Counted from the first letter of the stretch, positions 8,700 through 18,691 are shown. The stretch is DNA of 64,000 nt from CAUPWF01 sp044425815 (GCA_044425815.1 JAWXVA010000002.1:1-64000); one strand, 5' to 3'. The notes: generated from the sequence alone by a model not told the origin. Made by a program: numbers and translations.

Positions 8700-9914
8700 T
8701 TAATATAATTTTGCACGAATTTCTTTTGGCTTTAAACCTGCTTCATCTAATGCCTTCATAATTTCCTCTTTATGTTCTGGTCCAAATGCCTCCATTGTAA
8801 TACGAAGTTCAACGGATGCATTTCGATTAATGCTAACAAACTGGTTATGTTCTAGTTTGATGACGTTACCATTTGCATTTGCTATCGTAGCAGCGACCTT
8901 TACAAGTTCACCCGCTTTATCTGGTAATAAAACAGAAACAGAGAATATACGATCACGTTGAATTAAACCGTGTTGTACGATAGAAGCCATTGTTATAACA
9001 TCCATATTACCACCGCTTAAGATAGAAACAACTTTTTTGCCAGTAAAATCTTTGTGTTTCAAAGCTGCAATAGTAAGTAACCCGCTGTTTTCGACAACCA
9101 TTTTATGGTTTTCTACCATATCAAGAAAAGCGCCAATAAGTTCGTCATCTTCTATTGTAATAATTTCATCTACATTTTCTTTTACGTATGGTAGGTTTAA
9201 TGATCCGACTTGTTTGACAGCAGTACCATCAGCAATGGTATTGGCAGTAGGTAGTGTTACGACTTCACCCGCTGCTAAAGCGGCTTTCATACTAGCGGCT
9301 TCAGCTGGCTCTACACCAATTATTTTAATCTTAGGATTTAGCATTTTCGCAAGTGTTGCAACACCTGTAATGAGTCCTCCACCACCAATTGGTGCAAGAA
9401 TATAATCTACAGTCGGTAGCTCTTGAATAATCTCCATTGAGATAGTACCTTGTCCAGTTGCTACATCTAAATCATTAAATGGATGAACGAATGTATATCC
9501 GTGCTCTTCTGCTAATTCAAAAGCTTTCGCACAAGCGTCATCGTATACATCACCGTGTAACACGACTTTTGCGCCATAGCTTTTCGTACGATTCACTTTG
9601 ATAAGTGGTGTTACTGTTGGCATTACAATCGTAGCTTTGCAACCAAATTTCTTCGCTGCGTAAGCAACTCCTTGGGCGTGATTACCTGCAGAAGCAGTAA
9701 TCAACCCTCTGCTTCGCTCTTCTTCGGTTAGCGTACTGATTTTATAGTAAGCACCACGTAATTTATAAGCGCCTGTGTATTGCATATTTTCTGGTTTTAA
9801 ATATACTTTCGCATTCGTTTGATTGCTATAGTATTCGCTGTATATCAGTTTTGTTTTATTCGTTACTTTCTGAACAATTTCAGTTGCTTCTTCGAATTTT
9901 TCTAATGTTAACAT
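8700..9914 (-). CDS. ilvA: Threonine ammonia-lyase with ACT domain
   Basis: The 404-residue PLP enzyme deaminates threonine to 2-oxobutyrate. The PLP lysine lies in YTGAYKLRGAYYK near residue 50, SAGNHAQGVAYAAKKFG near 90 binds the substrate/cofactor, and the glycine loop APIGGGGLITG lies near 175. Residues from about 325 to the end form one ACT-like domain (FSVSVLLPDKAGELVKVAA). The length matches the short IlvA/TdcB forms with one regulatory domain. It could serve isoleucine synthesis or threonine breakdown; no other ilv gene is nearby to decide. The ribosome site GAGGAGG precedes the ATG by 7 nt. Confidence 0.93.
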   Translation of the reverse strand: MLTLEKFEEATEIVQKVTNKTKLIYSEYYSNQTNAKVYLKPENMQYTGAYKLRGAYYKISTLTEEERSRGLITASAGNHAQGVAYAAKKFGCKATIVMPTVTPLIKVNRTKSYGAKVVLHGDVYDDACAKAFELAEEHGYTFVHPFNDLDVATGQGTISMEIIQELPTVDYILAPIGGGGLITGVATLAKMLNPKIKIIGVEPAEAASMKAALAAGEVVTLPTANTIADGTAVKQVGSLNLPYVKENVDEIITIEDDELIGAFLDMVENHKMVVENSGLLTIAALKHKDFTGKKVVSILSGGNMDVITMASIVQHGLIQRDRIFSVSVLLPDKAGELVKVAATIANANGNVIKLEHNQFVSINRNASVELRITMEAFGPEHKEEIMKALDEAGLKPKEIRAKLY

Positions 9915-9972
9915 ATATTTCCTCCTCTAGCTAACTGGGTATCAGAATACCATGTTGCTTAAACATTTGATG

Positions 9973-10896
9973 TTACTCTTGGGTGTAGAATAAGGCATCT
10001 ACAAATTCGCTCGCATTGAATTTTTGCAAGTCTTCTATCTTCTCGCCAACCCCAATATATTTGACAGGAATTCCAAGTTCTGATTGAATAGCAATAGCAA
10101 TACCACCCTTTGCAGTCCCATCCATTTTAGTTAATACAACACCGGTGATATTAGCTACTTCGCTAAATTCTTTTGCTTGTGACAATGCATTTTGACCAGT
10201 TGTTCCATCAAGTACAACAATTGTTTCACGATGAGCATCAGGAAATTCTCTGTCTAATACTCTACTGATTTTCTTCAATTCTTCCATGAGATTTTTCTTG
10301 TTGTGTAATCGACCAGCCGTGTCGCATAGCAGAACATCTGCTTTTCGCGATTTCGCTGCAGCAACAGCATCAAAAATTATAGCTGCTGGGTCTGCTCCAT
10401 CTTGACCACCTATTAAGTCAGCATTTGCACGATTTGCCCATTCTGCAAGCTGTTCACCAGCAGCAGCTCGAAATGTATCAGCGGCGGCCAATACAACTTT
10501 CTTTCCTTCGTCACGAAGTTTGCCTGCTAGTTTTCCTACGGTAGTTGTTTTCCCAACTCCATTTACTCCTATAACAAGTACAACAGATGTTTTATTCTCG
10601 AATTCATATGCAGTTTCGCCAACATCCATTTGTTCTTTGATACTGTCTATCAGTATTTGTCTGCAAGCTTCTGGTTCTTTGATTCCTTGCTTTTTAACCT
10701 CTTCTTTTAGATTCTCTATAATATTATCTGTTGTTCGAACTCCTAAATCTCCCATTATCAGGATTTCTTCTAATTCTTCATAAAAATCATCGTCAATATT
10801 AGAGAATCCACTAAAGATAGAATTCATATTTGACACAATATTATCTCTTGTTTTACTCAGTCCATCGACAAGTTTCTTAAAAAATCCTTCTGCCAT
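9973..10896 (-). CDS. ftsY: Signal recognition particle receptor FtsY
   Basis: The 307-residue GTPase is the membrane-associated receptor that docks SRP-ribosome complexes. Residues about 1-95 form the helical N domain. The NG GTPase motifs follow: GVNGVGKTTTVGKLA (G1, near 110), DTFRAAAGEQL, DTAGRLHNKKNL (G3) and TKMDGTAKGG (G4). The acidic A domain of E. coli FtsY is absent, as usual in Firmicutes. It is the last gene of a rnc-smc-ftsY unit, 58 bp after smc. Confidence 0.97.
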   Translation of the reverse strand: MAEGFFKKLVDGLSKTRDNIVSNMNSIFSGFSNIDDDFYEELEEILIMGDLGVRTTDNIIENLKEEVKKQGIKEPEACRQILIDSIKEQMDVGETAYEFENKTSVVLVIGVNGVGKTTTVGKLAGKLRDEGKKVVLAAADTFRAAAGEQLAEWANRANADLIGGQDGADPAAIIFDAVAAAKSRKADVLLCDTAGRLHNKKNLMEELKKISRVLDREFPDAHRETIVVLDGTTGQNALSQAKEFSEVANITGVVLTKMDGTAKGGIAIAIQSELGIPVKYIGVGEKIEDLQKFNASEFVDALFYTQE

Positions 10897-10954
10897 AATT
10901 TCTCCTATTTCATTTATAATTCATACATTATTTTCTTGATTTACATTGTGTTAA

Positions 10955-13900
10955 CTATTGCTCTAGTTCATCATGAAGTAAATCAACAGATACAAGTGTA
11001 GACACACCTTTTTCTTGCATTGTAATCCCATATAGACGATCAGCCGCCGTCATAGTGCCTCGACGGTGTGTAATAACGATAAATTGCGTATGTTTCGTTA
11101 GTTTATGTAAATATTGTGCGAAGCGAACTACATTGGAATCATCTAGCGCTGCTTCAATCTCATCCAATAAGCAGAATGGAGACGGTTTTAAATTCTGAAT
11201 AGCAAATAATAATGAAATTGCTGTTAATGCTTTTTCTCCACCTGATAACTGCATCATATTCTGCAATTTTTTACCTGGTGGTTGTGCAATTATTTTCACT
11301 CCAGCATCTAGAATATCTTCACTATCCATTAATTCAAGTGTTCCTTTTCCTCCGCCGAATAACTGTTTGAATACTCTGTCATACTCAATACTAATTAATG
11401 TAAATTGCTCCTTGAATTGCTCACGCATAGCAATGTCTAGTTCTTGGATAATAGCTAATAAAGTTCCCTCTGCTTCTATTAAATCGTCGTGTTGAGTCTT
11501 TAAGAAGGTGTAACGCTCTGAAACCTCTTTATATTCTTCAATAGAATTGACATTGATAGTACCAAGGGCTTTAATATCCGCTTTTAACTCTTTGATTGTT
11601 CGTTTCATTTGTTCCAAATCGGTCATATTAGGATTACGAAGTTCCAAAGCATAATTATAGGTAATTTCATATTCTTCCCACATGTAGTTGATGTTTTTTT
11701 CTGCCATCTCTTCGTAAGATTCCATTCGATTTGATAATCTGAATAATTCCTTGTCTAAATCAGCAAGTTGTTTAGATATCAATTCTCGTTTATTAAGTAA
11801 AAATCTGTGCTTTTGTGTTAAAGCTTCTTTTTGCTCTGTTTGTAATTTGATTTCATCATTAATTTCAACAAATAATTCTTGGGATGTTTCAATCGTTTCT
11901 TGAATATTTTTAATCTCTTGGATTTTTTCATTTATTTCAGTTGAGGCATTTCCTTTATTGGAGTTCAACTCTTCTAGTTCTAATGTTAACTTTGCTAACT
12001 CTTGTTCGAGACGATTATAATTCGAATTAATAAAATCGTAGCTTTGTTTTGCACGTGCTAGTGATAAGTTTATCACCTCGTTTTGGGTGATAGCTTCTGT
12101 TTCTAATAATTTTAGTGCCTCTATTTTTTCTTGGGTTTCCTTGATAATAATAGCATTACTCTTTTCTTGTGACTCAGAGGTTTCTAGTTCGCTTTGAATC
12201 TCTTGTACATTATCTTTTATATTGAAGGTTTGGTGTTCTAATTCATCGCATTCAATCATAATTTCTTTATGTTGTGTATCTACTTCACCTATTTTTGATT
12301 CCAGTTGCGAAATTTTCATTTTGAATGTATTCTCTTGAACATTTACTTCTTGTAATTCACTTTTAATTGAATCGAGATGTTGGTAGGTTTTTGTACGTGA
12401 GTTTTTTGTGTCTTCAATAGTGTGAACCAACTGATCAAGTGTTGATTTAAGTGATAATACTTGTATCTCTAAATCTTCTATTTCACGTCTACGTCCTAGT
12501 AAATTACTTGTGTTTTTAAACGCACCACCGGTGATAGAACCACCTGGATTTAATAATTCACCTTCTAAGGTTACAATTCTTAAGCTATGTTGATATTTTC
12601 TACCTAAAGTGATTCCAATATCAATTGTTTCAACGACAATTGTTCGTCCTAGTAAATTTTCGGATAAATTTTTATAATTAGTATCTACAGAAACTAAATC
12701 ACTTGCGATTCCATGTACGCCATTTTCTTTAAGGACTTCAGGATATCGAATGTTTTTTCCGCCTTTTATACTTGTTAAAGGAAGAAATGTAGCACGACCT
12801 AATTTGTTGTCTTTCAAATATTTTACCATTTGTTTAGCTGTAGATTCTGAATCTGTAACAATATTTTGTATGCTGCCACCAAGTGCTGTTTCCACTGCAA
12901 TTTCGTATTTTTTTTCAGCTTTAATAATATCCGCAACAACACCTAATAATCCAGGAACTTGTTTTTTACGCTCCATGACTTTACGAATACTATTGCCATA
13001 TCCATCATATCGCTCCGTCATATTTTTTAGAGATTCTAGTCTGGATTGCTCACGGTGAAACATCGTCTGGCTTGTTTGCAATTGTTTTGAATTTTCATCT
13101 AATTTTTGTTGAAATTCATGAATACAATCTTCATCGTTCGTAATTTGATCTTTTAATAGAGAAATCTTTGTTGATACACTCGATAATTCAAGTTTATGGT
13201 GTTCTAATAACTTTTGGTGTGAAAGTTTCTCGCTTTGTATTTCAACTAATTTTTGTGATATCTGTTCTTTACGAAGTTCTCCTTGTTCTAGCATGGTATC
13301 AAACCGTTGGATTTTTGCTTTTGTAGAAGCTCTTTCATTTAATAAGTCAATAATCGCTTGCTTCAATGATTCAGAATATGTAGAAAGTGTAAGAATTTCT
13401 TCTTGTAGTGAACTTAATTTACTCTTAGCTACTGTAGCTTTTTTCGATTCTTCCTCAAGTTGAGTCGTAGTATTTTCTAGTTCGAAACTAGTTTCTTCTT
13501 TTTCAGACTCTCGAGTAGTAATTTCTTCTTGAATGATAGTAACACGATTTTCTATATGTTCATCATTGATTTTTACCGTATTTATTTTTTCGTTCAAAAC
13601 GGCAATCTTACCCTCAAGTTGTTGTTTTAAGAGGTTTGTCTCATTCAGTTGCTGCTTAAGCTTTTCAATCTTTCCGTCAATGCTGTCTATTTCATCTTCT
13701 GCAGCTTCATATTCATCTTTCATTGATGAATAATTTTCTTCTGTCATTTTGTAATCATTTTTTATAATATCAATATTATCGTCTAATTCCTTCATCTGAA
13801 TCTTGATTCGTTCTGCTTCTAGTAAAAACATATTAATATCATAAACTTTTAAATCTTGTTTTTTATTTAAATATTCTTTTGCAGTATTTGCTTGTTTTTC

Positions 13901-14515
13901 TAATGGGCCAACTCGCTTTTCAATCTCACTTAAAATATCATTTACTCGAAGTAAGTTTTGGCGTTCATCTTCTAATTTCTTTACGGATAGATTCTTGCGT
14001 TTTTTAAACTTTACAATTCCTGCCGCTTCGTCGAATAGTTCTCGTCGATCTTCTGGTTTTCCGCTCAAAATTTTATCAATCTGTCCTTGTCCAATGATAG
14101 AATATCCTTCTTTACCGATACCAGTATCATAAAATAATTCGTTAATATCTTTTAATCTGCAGTTGCTCCCATTGATTGCGTATTCACTTTCTCCAGAACG
14201 AAATAATTTACGAGTCACTGTTACTTCCTCGTAGTCTACAGCTAGTTGGTGATCTGAATTATCTAATGTGATAGATACGGAAGCATAACTTAATGGTTTT
14301 CTAGTTTCGGTACCTGAAAAGATAACATCTTGCATGGTACCACCACGTAATTGCTTCACTTTCTGCTCTCCAAATACCCATCGTACAGCATCAGCTACAT
14401 TACTTTTACCACTTCCGTTTGGACCAACTATTCCAGTAATCCCTTCATGAAAATCAAACACAATCTTTCTTGCAAATGATTTAAATCCTTGTATCTCAAT
14501 ATTTTTTAAATACAT
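10955..14515 (-). CDS. smc: Chromosome condensation protein SMC
   Basis: The 1186-residue SMC ATPase works with ScpA/ScpB to organise and separate chromosomes. The N-terminal head has Walker A GPNGSGKSNVADAVRWVFG near residue 32. A first coiled coil (about 170-500) leads to the hinge (about 510-670, with the glycine-rich ILNPGGSITGGA-type segment). A second coiled coil follows, then the C-terminal head with LSGGEKALTA and Walker B FCLLDEIEAALDD. Length is standard. It sits between rnc and ftsY, the order found in many Firmicutes, 10 bp after rnc. Confidence 0.98.
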   Translation of the reverse strand: MYLKNIEIQGFKSFARKIVFDFHEGITGIVGPNGSGKSNVADAVRWVFGEQKVKQLRGGTMQDVIFSGTETRKPLSYASVSITLDNSDHQLAVDYEEVTVTRKLFRSGESEYAINGSNCRLKDINELFYDTGIGKEGYSIIGQGQIDKILSGKPEDRRELFDEAAGIVKFKKRKNLSVKKLEDERQNLLRVNDILSEIEKRVGPLEKQANTAKEYLNKKQDLKVYDINMFLLEAERIKIQMKELDDNIDIIKNDYKMTEENYSSMKDEYEAAEDEIDSIDGKIEKLKQQLNETNLLKQQLEGKIAVLNEKINTVKINDEHIENRVTIIQEEITTRESEKEETSFELENTTTQLEEESKKATVAKSKLSSLQEEILTLSTYSESLKQAIIDLLNERASTKAKIQRFDTMLEQGELRKEQISQKLVEIQSEKLSHQKLLEHHKLELSSVSTKISLLKDQITNDEDCIHEFQQKLDENSKQLQTSQTMFHREQSRLESLKNMTERYDGYGNSIRKVMERKKQVPGLLGVVADIIKAEKKYEIAVETALGGSIQNIVTDSESTAKQMVKYLKDNKLGRATFLPLTSIKGGKNIRYPEVLKENGVHGIASDLVSVDTNYKNLSENLLGRTIVVETIDIGITLGRKYQHSLRIVTLEGELLNPGGSITGGAFKNTSNLLGRRREIEDLEIQVLSLKSTLDQLVHTIEDTKNSRTKTYQHLDSIKSELQEVNVQENTFKMKISQLESKIGEVDTQHKEIMIECDELEHQTFNIKDNVQEIQSELETSESQEKSNAIIIKETQEKIEALKLLETEAITQNEVINLSLARAKQSYDFINSNYNRLEQELAKLTLELEELNSNKGNASTEINEKIQEIKNIQETIETSQELFVEINDEIKLQTEQKEALTQKHRFLLNKRELISKQLADLDKELFRLSNRMESYEEMAEKNINYMWEEYEITYNYALELRNPNMTDLEQMKRTIKELKADIKALGTINVNSIEEYKEVSERYTFLKTQHDDLIEAEGTLLAIIQELDIAMREQFKEQFTLISIEYDRVFKQLFGGGKGTLELMDSEDILDAGVKIIAQPPGKKLQNMMQLSGGEKALTAISLLFAIQNLKPSPFCLLDEIEAALDDSNVVRFAQYLHKLTKHTQFIVITHRRGTMTAADRLYGITMQEKGVSTLVSVDLLHDELEQ

Positions 14516-14525
14516 GTTCCACCTA

Positions 14526-15212
14526 TTATTTTCTCTTGTTTAATTCTAGTAAAGCTTGATATGCAGCATTTTGTTCTGCTAATTTTTTTGTTCTGCCAAT
14601 GCCTTTTCCAAAAGCTTTATCCCCGATTCTAACTTCGATTTCAAAGCTTTTATTGTGATCAGGACCATCTTCTTTTATTAGCTGATAAATAATATTTTCA
14701 TTATAACGACCTTGCACAACTTCTTGCAAGATAGTCTTGCTATCATAAAAGAGTTTTTTCTTGTCTAAATCATTTAATACAAAATTGTAAATAAACTCTT
14801 TTGCACTAGCAAAACCACCATCTAAATAAATAGCTCCTATTAGCGCTTCTAGCGCATCTGATGTGATCGAATCTCGATTACGCCCTCCAGTCACTTCTTC
14901 ACCTTTACCTAGAAGTAGGAACTTACCCATATTAATTTCTCTTGCACAAAAGGCTAAAGATTGCTCGCAAACCATACTTGCTCTATTTTTAGTTAATTCA
15001 CCTTCTGGCATTTTGTTGTTATTATTGAATAAATACTCACTAGATATCAATTCTAGTACGGCATCACCTAAAAATTCTAATCGCTCATTACACTCATGTT
15101 TTGGTAAATGTTTTTCGTTTATATACGAGCTATGCATCAATGCTTGTATTAATAGGTTTGTATGATTAAATTGATACTTTATAATTTTTTGTATTTCGTT
15201 TATATTATCCAT
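14526..15212 (-). CDS. rnc: Ribonuclease III
   Basis: The 228-residue enzyme cleaves double-stranded RNA in rRNA maturation and mRNA turnover. The catalytic signature NERLEFLGDAVLELISSEYLF lies near residue 42, and the second metal-binding set SDALEALIGAIYLDGG near 115. Residues 155-228 form the dsRNA-binding domain, ending in GKGIGRTKKLAEQNAAYQALLEL. Length is normal. It leads the rnc-smc-ftsY unit downstream of the acpP terminator. Confidence 0.97.
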   Translation of the reverse strand: MDNINEIQKIIKYQFNHTNLLIQALMHSSYINEKHLPKHECNERLEFLGDAVLELISSEYLFNNNNKMPEGELTKNRASMVCEQSLAFCAREINMGKFLLLGKGEEVTGGRNRDSITSDALEALIGAIYLDGGFASAKEFIYNFVLNDLDKKKLFYDSKTILQEVVQGRYNENIIYQLIKEDGPDHNKSFEIEVRIGDKAFGKGIGRTKKLAEQNAAYQALLELNKRK

Positions 15213-15255
15213 ATTTTCCTTTCTTTGATCTAAAAACTTTAAATAATTTTAACCT

Positions 15256-15302
15256 ATACATAAATAAGAAAAACCCATTGCGGGTTTTTCTTATTTATGT
15301 AT
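15256..15302 (-). terminator. Terminator after acpP
   Basis: A 21-bp perfect stem (15256-15276 with 15282-15302, core AAAAACCC/GGGTTTTT, loop ATTGC) directly follows the acpP stop codon. On the minus strand the 3' arm supplies a U-rich run. It should separate plsX-acpP from rnc-smc-ftsY. Confidence 0.85.
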
Positions 15303-15532
15303 TAGTTGATTGCATTTTTGATTTGTTCTACCGCATCACCAACAGTCTTGATGTTTTCTGCATCTTCAGTAGAAATTTCGATGTTAAACTCGTCTTCAAT
15401 TCCAGTTACAATTTGGAAAATATCCAAGGAATCTGCTCCTAAGTCATCTACAAATGTTGTGTTTAAATTTACGTCATTTTGCTCCACATTTAATACGTCC
15501 ACTATAATTTCTCTTATTTTTTCGAATTCCAT
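15302..15532 (-). CDS. acpP: Acyl carrier protein
   Basis: This 76-residue acidic protein carries growing acyl chains in fatty-acid synthesis. The phosphopantetheine serine is in the DDLGADSLDIFQIV motif near residue 37. The ATG at 15532 is chosen because it lies 8 nt after GGAGG and gives the family's usual MEFEKIREII start; in-frame GTG and ATG codons slightly upstream overlap the ribosome site. It follows plsX by 17 bp and ends in a strong terminator, so its high abundance may come from the plsX promoter or one within plsX. Confidence 0.97.
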   Translation of the reverse strand: MEFEKIREIIVDVLNVEQNDVNLNTTFVDDLGADSLDIFQIVTGIEDEFNIEISTEDAENIKTVGDAVEQIKNAIN

Positions 15533-15549
15533 ACTCATATCCTCCACAT

Positions 15550-16572
15550 CTAATTTTGTTCTTTTGGTTGTTCATTGATTAATTCACTTATTTTTTCGTT
15601 AATCTTTTGTTCTTTAAATGTAACACATTGCATGATAGAAGTTGTAATTTCTTTTGCTGTTGAAGAACCATGTGCCTTAACAACAAGTCCTCGTAACCCT
15701 AACAATGGGGCACCGCCATATTCACTTAAATCAAAAGCCTTCAAAGTTTCCTTGAGTGCTGATTTTACTAATAATGCACCTATCTTACTTTTTAGGGATG
15801 TCATCATACCTTCTTTGATTTTATCAAGTAATACAGTACCTACTCCTTCATAAGTCTTGAGAATACAATTGCCTGTGAATGCTTCACATACGACAACGTC
15901 TACTGCACCATGTGGAATATCTCTAGCTTCAACACTTCCTACGAAATTAATATCTTCACACGCTTTTAGTAGTGGAAATGTTTCTTTTACAAGCGCATTC
16001 CCCTTTTCTTCTTCAGCACCAATATTTGCAATACCAACCTTAGGTGATTTAACGCCCATAATATGTTCCATATAGATGGAACCCATCTTTGCAAATTGTA
16101 CTAAATGAGAAGAACGAGCATCAACGTTAGCACCACAATCAATCAACAGTGAAAATCCGTCTTTTGTTGGAATAACAGGTGCTAGTGCAGGCCTTTGAAC
16201 CCCTTTGATTCGTCCAATCAGAACCTGTCCACCAACAAGAATTGCACCACTGCTTCCAGCAGAAACAAAGCCATCGGCTACGCCTTCTTTTACTAATTTC
16301 ATACCTACTACGATAGAAGAGTCTTTCTTTGATTTAATCGCGACTACTGGTGATTCTGCTGTTTTGATTACTTCAGTTGTAGGAACTATCGTAATCTGCT
16401 CATTATTATACTGACTTTTACTTAGTTCTTCCTTAATTAATTCCTGTTGACCTAATAAAATAACCTTTAAATCCTTGCGTTGATTTACAGCACCGACAGC
16501 ACCTCTTACTATCTCATATGGGGCATTGTCTCCACCCATAGCATCTACTGCTATTGTTGTATATTCTAACAT
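15550..16572 (-). CDS. plsX: Phosphate acyltransferase PlsX
   Basis: The 340-residue peripheral membrane enzyme makes acyl-phosphate from acyl-ACP for the PlsY step of phospholipid synthesis. It begins TTIAVDAMGGDNAPYEIV, the diagnostic PlsX start, with DGFVSAGSSGAILVGG near residue 95 and AFTGNCILKTYEG near 235. The ATG at 16572 follows an AGGAGG site by 7 nt, so a longer upstream frame is rejected. It is grouped with acpP, its substrate carrier, as in most Firmicutes. Confidence 0.97.
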   Translation of the reverse strand: MLEYTTIAVDAMGGDNAPYEIVRGAVGAVNQRKDLKVILLGQQELIKEELSKSQYNNEQITIVPTTEVIKTAESPVVAIKSKKDSSIVVGMKLVKEGVADGFVSAGSSGAILVGGQVLIGRIKGVQRPALAPVIPTKDGFSLLIDCGANVDARSSHLVQFAKMGSIYMEHIMGVKSPKVGIANIGAEEEKGNALVKETFPLLKACEDINFVGSVEARDIPHGAVDVVVCEAFTGNCILKTYEGVGTVLLDKIKEGMMTSLKSKIGALLVKSALKETLKAFDLSEYGGAPLLGLRGLVVKAHGSSTAKEITTSIMQCVTFKEQKINEKISELINEQPKEQN

Positions 16573-16600
16573 GCATCTACCTCCTAGCATTACTCTTTCA

Positions 16601-16629
16601 ATTCTACTAAACATCAATTGAAAAATCAA
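16601..16629 (-). promoter_or_regulatory. Promoter of plsX-acpP
   Basis: On the minus strand TTGATT (16624-16629), a 17-bp spacer and TAGAAT (16601-16606) lie 29 bp upstream of the plsX ATG, immediately after the rpmF terminator. I see no FapR-type operator beside it. Confidence 0.7.
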
Positions 16630-16630
16630 G

Positions 16631-16663
16631 AAAAAAGACGTAGAAACTATAAGTTTCTACGTC
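16631..16663 (-). terminator. Terminator after rpmF
   Basis: A perfect 12-bp stem (GACGTAGAAACT with AGTTTCTACGTC, 16637-16648 and 16652-16663) is followed on the minus strand by six U residues (16631-16636). It separates rpmF from plsX. Confidence 0.92.
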
Positions 16664-16684
16664 AAATCACTTGCTTTGTTCATA

Positions 16685-16864
16685 TTATGCTTGAGCGATA
16701 ATTTCTTTTTTGTTGTAGCTTCCACAAGCTTTACACACTCTATGAGGCATCATTAATTCACCACATTTACTGCATTTTACTAAGTTTGGAGCACTCATTT
16801 TCCAGTTAGCTCTTCTCTTATCTCTTCTACCTTTAGAAGATTTATTCTTTGGACAAATTGACAT
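16685..16864 (-). CDS. rpmF: 50S ribosomal protein L32
   Basis: This 59-residue protein reads MSICPKNKSSKGRRDKRRAN at the start, the conserved L32 beginning, and carries a four-cysteine zinc ribbon (CSKCG near residue 31 and CKACG near 44). The total of 60 codons with stop fits exactly. It starts 3 bp after the YceD-type gene ends, with an AAGGAGG site that lies inside the end of that gene. The YceD-rpmF-plsX order is widespread in bacteria. Confidence 0.97.
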   Translation of the reverse strand: MSICPKNKSSKGRRDKRRANWKMSAPNLVKCSKCGELMMPHRVCKACGSYNKKEIIAQA

Positions 16865-16867
16865 AGG

Positions 16868-17392
16868 TTACACCTCCTTAAAATTCTTAAAAACATCGCG
16901 GATAACTGACATTCTAGGGTCGATCCCCGTATCTTCGCAGCTACAGGTTCCTTCGTTTAGGTTTTGACCACATACGTTGCAAACACCTTCACAGTTGTCG
17001 CAACATAGAATCTTCATCGGCCATCCTATCAAAATCTCACATAGGAGTACTTTGTCTACGTCTAGATTATATCCGTCAATATAATTCTTTTCTTCAATCA
17101 TGCGTATGTCATCATCGAGTTCGTTTAACTTAATATCTTTATCAATAGTTATCGATATAGACTTTTCAGTTGGTTTCAAACATCTGTCACAAGGTATTTC
17201 TACCTTAAACTCTGTTTCACCAGATAACAGAACTTGATTATCTTTTATATGTTTTATAGTTAACACAAAATCAGATTTTTCAACAACTCGAAAACTCCCC
17301 AATGTATGCTCTATAAAATCACTTTCAAATGATACCGTATTCTGTACTGTGTTATCATCAACCGCAACGACACTTAATAGGTTAATTATCAT
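16868..17392 (-). CDS. YceD/DUF177 family metal-binding protein
   Basis: The 174-residue protein belongs to the DUF177 (YceD) family, found upstream of rpmF in most bacteria and linked in other organisms to large-subunit rRNA accumulation. Cysteines occur in PCDRCLKP (near residue 73) and in a C-terminal cluster CCDNCEGVCNVCG plus CSCED (near residues 137-160), which could bind metal. It has its own strong promoter and is tightly followed by rpmF. Its exact function is unknown. Confidence 0.9.
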   Translation of the reverse strand: MIINLLSVVAVDDNTVQNTVSFESDFIEHTLGSFRVVEKSDFVLTIKHIKDNQVLLSGETEFKVEIPCDRCLKPTEKSISITIDKDIKLNELDDDIRMIEEKNYIDGYNLDVDKVLLCEILIGWPMKILCCDNCEGVCNVCGQNLNEGTCSCEDTGIDPRMSVIRDVFKNFKEV

Positions 17393-17418
17393 ACTTCTCT
17401 CCTATTCACACCTAAACT

Positions 17419-17446
17419 ATTATATCACGTAATCTATATTTGTCAA
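17419..17446 (-). promoter_or_regulatory. Strong promoter of the YceD-rpmF unit
   Basis: Perfect consensus boxes TTGACA (17441-17446) and TATAAT (17419-17424) on the minus strand are separated by 16 bp and lie 27 bp upstream of the ATG. It is among the best promoter matches in the window. Confidence 0.8.
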
Positions 17447-17497
17447 TACAGTAATTACTAGATTTTGTAAGTTATGCATTTAAATATATGTATGTGA

Positions 17498-18691
17498 TTA
17501 TTTTACTAATTCTAATGTTTCTCTTGCAATTGCTAATTCTTCGTTTGTTGGAATAACTGCAACTGTAACTTTTGAGCCAGGTTTAGAAATAATTAATTCT
17601 TTGCCTCTCATATCATTTTTCTCAAGATCTAATTCAACTCCTAAAAATCCTAAGTATTCAAATACATCTTTACGAACTAACTCATCATTTTCTCCGATAC
17701 CAGCTGTGAATACGATATTATCAACACCGTTCATAGCTGTAATGTAGCTTCCTACCACTTTAGCTACTGTATAAGAGAATACTTTTAATGCAACTCGTGC
17801 TTTTTCATCACCAGCTAATAATGAATCTGTTAAATCTCTAAAGTCACTTGAATTGTAACCTGAAAGACCATATACTCCAGATTTTTTATTCAATACATCC
17901 ATCATTTCATCGATAGAAAGATTTTCTTTTTTCATAATAAAATCAAGAATTGCAGGATCGATATCTCCACAACGAGTACCCATTACAACACCTTCAAGTG
18001 GTGTTAATCCCATAGAAGTATCTATTGATTTACCACCATTAACTGCACAGATGCTTGAGCCATTTCCTAAGTGACAAACAACAGTCTTAGTTGTAGCTAA
18101 ATCTTGTCCTAAGAATTCGCAAATTCTCTTAGATACGAAGCTGTGGCTTGTTCCGTGGAATCCATATTTTCTAACTCCATATTTTTCATAATACTCATAT
18201 GGAAGACCATACATGTATGCTTCTTTTGGCATTGTTTGGTGGAATGCTGTATCAAAAACTCCTACCATAGGTGTTCCAGGCATTAATTCTTGACAAGCTC
18301 TAATTCCGATAATATTTGCTGGGTTGTGAAGTGGTGCTAAATCGTTACAAGATTCTACTTTTTCAATAACTTCATCGTTAATAACTACAGAGCTAGTGAA
18401 CTTTTCTCCACCATGTACAACGCGATGACCTACTGCACCGATTTCTTCCAAACTTTTTAATACGCCTGTTTCTGGATTTGTTAATGCTTCTAAAACGAAA
18501 CCGATTGCTTGCTTATGTGTAGGCATGTCTTTTTGACTTTTAGCTTTCTCGCTGCCTTCTGGTTGGTATACAAATTGACCATCAATCCCGATTCTTTCAC
18601 AGATCCCTTTTGCTAATACAGATTCTGATTTTGCATCAATTAATTGAAATTTTAAAGATGAGCTACCACAGTTAATTACTAATATATTCAT
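17498..18691 (-). CDS. ackA: Acetate kinase
   Basis: The 397-residue kinase converts acetyl phosphate and ADP into acetate and ATP, the main ATP-yielding step of acetate fermentation. Family motifs are ILVINCGSSSLKFQL at the start, HRVVHGGEKF near residue 86, LHNPAN near 118, KYGFHGTSH near 174 and CHLGNG near 205. The ATG at 18691 follows TGGAGG by 7 nt and gives the normal length, so the longer upstream frame is rejected. It lies 58 bp downstream of pta with no terminator between, so the two are probably cotranscribed. Confidence 0.98.
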   Translation of the reverse strand: MNILVINCGSSSLKFQLIDAKSESVLAKGICERIGIDGQFVYQPEGSEKAKSQKDMPTHKQAIGFVLEALTNPETGVLKSLEEIGAVGHRVVHGGEKFTSSVVINDEVIEKVESCNDLAPLHNPANIIGIRACQELMPGTPMVGVFDTAFHQTMPKEAYMYGLPYEYYEKYGVRKYGFHGTSHSFVSKRICEFLGQDLATTKTVVCHLGNGSSICAVNGGKSIDTSMGLTPLEGVVMGTRCGDIDPAILDFIMKKENLSIDEMMDVLNKKSGVYGLSGYNSSDFRDLTDSLLAGDEKARVALKVFSYTVAKVVGSYITAMNGVDNIVFTAGIGENDELVRKDVFEYLGFLGVELDLEKNDMRGKELIISKPGSKVTVAVIPTNEELAIARETLELVK